Shown: positions 62,835 through 64,000 of the stretch, one piece after another
How the letters are laid out: every line of letters starts with the position of its first letter
How positions within the stretch are numbered: the first letter of the stretch is position 1
Assembly (NCBI GenBank): GCA_041741155.1
Contig: JBGSKO010000174.1
Span: forward strand, 17,820-81,819
Length of the DNA stretch: 64,000 nucleotides
Source of the DNA: M3007 sp041741155
GTDB taxonomy: Bacteria; Bacteroidota; Bacteroidia; Chitinophagales; Saprospiraceae
Reading direction: 5' to 3'
Notes under the pieces: model-generated
What the model was told of the DNA's origin: nothing
The model's database searches: none
Seen by the model: only the letters and a program-made list of their open reading frames with translations
Position numbers and translations under genes: made by a program

Positions 62835-63539
62835 TTAGTCAAAAAATTTGTCGGTGCTCCAGTTCTGAGGATTGCTGATGATGTAGGTGGTAATTTTATC
62901 AAATGCTTCGGTACTCCGGATAGTGCGTTCATCAAAACCACGTTGCCAGATTGGATCAAGCCAAACTCCCGGCTGATTTTGTTTGTGATAATTAAGACAT
63001 TCTGTGGACACGGTTGACTTATATGCCCCGATTATCTGGCCAAGGTATGGACGCGATGCCCATTGAATTTTTGAAAACGGGATTTCGGCATCTGTCGGGG
63101 CAATTGCGTCGTTTGCTGGGGGTACGTCGTTGGGGAGCAACGCGTCGTTCGGTGGCGGCGTATCGTTTCGGGCAACCACATCGTTCGGGGCGACCACAAG
63201 GGTCGCCCGATCCGTGGTCGCGGCATTCGCAGCCGCCCCGCGGTTCAAATTCATCTTCGCCGAAACAGGCCGATGAATCACCAAAACGCCATGCATGTGA
63301 TTGGGCATAACCTGAAATGCACCCAACTCCACATGGGGCCATCGTTCTGATAATCTTTCCCACTCGCGATATGCAATCTCCCCAAAAGGGTTCAGGATCA
63401 TGATACCATTTTCCACCTCACCGAAATAATGAATCCGGTTTTGGGTGCAAATGGTGATAAAATACATGCATTCTTTGGCGTAATCGTACCCTCGAAGGCG
63501 AATACTGCGCCGATGATGAATTTCCGGGTTGTATTTCAT
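62835..63539 (-). CDS. REP-associated tyrosine transposase (IS200-like Y1 family)
   Basis: 234 residues from ATG 63539 (MKYNPEIHHRRSIRLRGYDY); the frame extends to 63617 within a REP unit. The Y1 transposase fold shows FITICTQNRIHYFGEVENG, the HUH-type motif AFQVMPNHMHGVL (metal-binding His pair near residues 80-83) and C-terminal WLDPIWQRGFDERTIRSTEA plus YIISNPQNW, where the catalytic Tyr should lie. Residues about 97-153 are an Asn-Asp-Pro-Ala-rich insertion (NDTPPPNDALLPNDVPPAND) encoded by short imperfect repeats and including one complete REP hairpin. A REP array lies directly upstream, which is the usual RAYT-REP partnership. Confidence 0.88.
   Translation of the reverse strand: MKYNPEIHHRRSIRLRGYDYAKECMYFITICTQNRIHYFGEVENGIMILNPFGEIAYREWERLSERWPHVELGAFQVMPNHMHGVLVIHRPVSAKMNLNRGAAANAATTDRATLVVAPNDVVARNDTPPPNDALLPNDVPPANDAIAPTDAEIPFSKIQWASRPYLGQIIGAYKSTVSTECLNYHKQNQPGVWLDPIWQRGFDERTIRSTEAFDKITTYIISNPQNWSTDKFFD
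63187..63208. repeat. REP hairpin inside the transposase gene
   Basis: GGGCGACC-ACAAG-GGTCGCCC, an 8-bp stem with 5-nt loop identical to the reverse complement of hairpin b of the nearby array. It is read in frame as ...ATLVVAP... in the transposase. Confidence 0.75.
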
Positions 63540-63587
63540 GATTCGGTTTGTTTTCAAAATTGCTATGACCGTCACCTGTGGATTTCT

Positions 63588-64000
63588 CCGCCACCCCCCG
63601 CACCCGGGCGGCCACAAGGGCCGCCCCTACGCCACCAACCGTATTCTCCTACTGATGGCCACCCAATTATCCGCGTAGGGGCGACCCTTGTGGTCGCCTA
63701 CGCGGGGGCGCCCAATCGCGCGATTCATCCCTCGGGCCATTCCGCCACCCCCCGCACCCGGGCGGCCACAAGGGCCGCCCCTACGCCACCAACCGTATTC
63801 TCCTACTGATGGCCCGCCCAATTATCCGCGTAGGGGCGACCCTTGTGGTCGCCCAATCACATGTGGCCGCCCAATCTACGCCGCCACCCCCCCGCACCCG
63901 GGCGGCCACAAGGGCCGCCCCTACGCCACCAACCGTATTCTCCTACTGATGGCCACCCAATTATCCGCGTAGGGGCGACCCTTGTGGTCGCCTACGCGGG
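63588..64000. repeat. Array of paired inverted REP sequences (BIME-like), at least 3 units
   Basis: Units start at 63588, 63742 and 63881 (period 154 and 139 bp; the last runs to the window edge). Each has a conserved lead (CCGCCACCCCCC), hairpin a GGGCGGCC-ACAAG-GGCCGCCC followed by CTACG, a 40-bp spacer (ACCAACCGTATTCTCC then TACTGATGGCC), and hairpin b CGTAGGGGCGACC-CTTGT-GGTCGCC, the inverted relative of a. The a/b stems differ by compensated G-C to A-T changes. Between units are short extra bits (for example 63845-63880). No gene is seen here. Confidence 0.85.

Noticed and set aside
63588..64000. CRISPR-like periodic repeats
   Set aside because: The repeated unit is over 100 bp with conserved internal spacer and two hairpins; there are no short direct repeats with unique spacers and no cas genes.

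Overview
The window looks like a chromosomal piece of a GC-rich member of the Bacteroidota, most likely the Saprospiria (Haliscomenobacter/Lewinella-like). The evidence is type IX secretion (T9SS) C-terminal sorting domains, SprB and PKD repeat adhesins, a PorP/SprF-family protein, DUF5686 and GH20 proteins, effector-associated domains, and Bacteroidota-type -7 promoter boxes (TAnnTTTG), several of which settle start codons. I found no rRNA, tRNA, CRISPR array or prophage.

Left part (1-12.7 kb). The end of an SprB-repeat protein is followed by a decayed duplicate of its tail. Next comes a large exported protein with a gingipain-like fold and nine SprB repeats. A strong terminator separates this from an apparent operon: an EAD-like/trypsin protease, an unknown protein, a TPR sensor histidine kinase and a NarL-type response regulator. 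The operon promoter and the promoter for the following exported proteins carry the same 16-bp dyad, TAGTGG-N4-CCACTA, at nearly the same distance from TACATTTG. This suggests a self-activating regulon and is the most interesting system seen here.

13-30 kb. An SprF-like protein is paired with a 2396-residue PKD adhesin whose first 1.3 kb is clearly AT-richer than the rest. A ThuA/sugar-dehydrogenase/cytochrome c fusion lipoprotein faces kdsD. A second locus encodes an EAD11-like membrane protein, a secreted coiled-coil protein and an IPT/TIG lipoprotein.

30-44.5 kb. A likely operon encodes a flavin Fe-S NAD(P)H oxidoreductase, pyruvate:ferredoxin oxidoreductase and a dihydroorotate-dehydrogenase-like protein. 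It is followed by a flippase, a TIGR01777 epimerase, an AI-2E-type permease, a GH20 hexosaminidase, a viroplasmin-RNase H and a barrel protein. Many of these gene gaps hold long perfect or near-perfect palindromes of different families.

44.5-64 kb. A T9SS-exported metalloprotease with eight SprB-type modules lies divergent from a DUF5686 protein. A symmetric cluster of four DnaA-box-like sites lies upstream of dnaB. Then come tatA, a Nif3/zinc-ribbon pair, two thioredoxin-fold proteins, an MMPL/RND permease, an hsdM without adjacent hsdS or hsdR, and an IS200-like (RAYT) transposase next to a three-unit array of paired inverted REPs, one REP form of which also lies inside the transposase gene.
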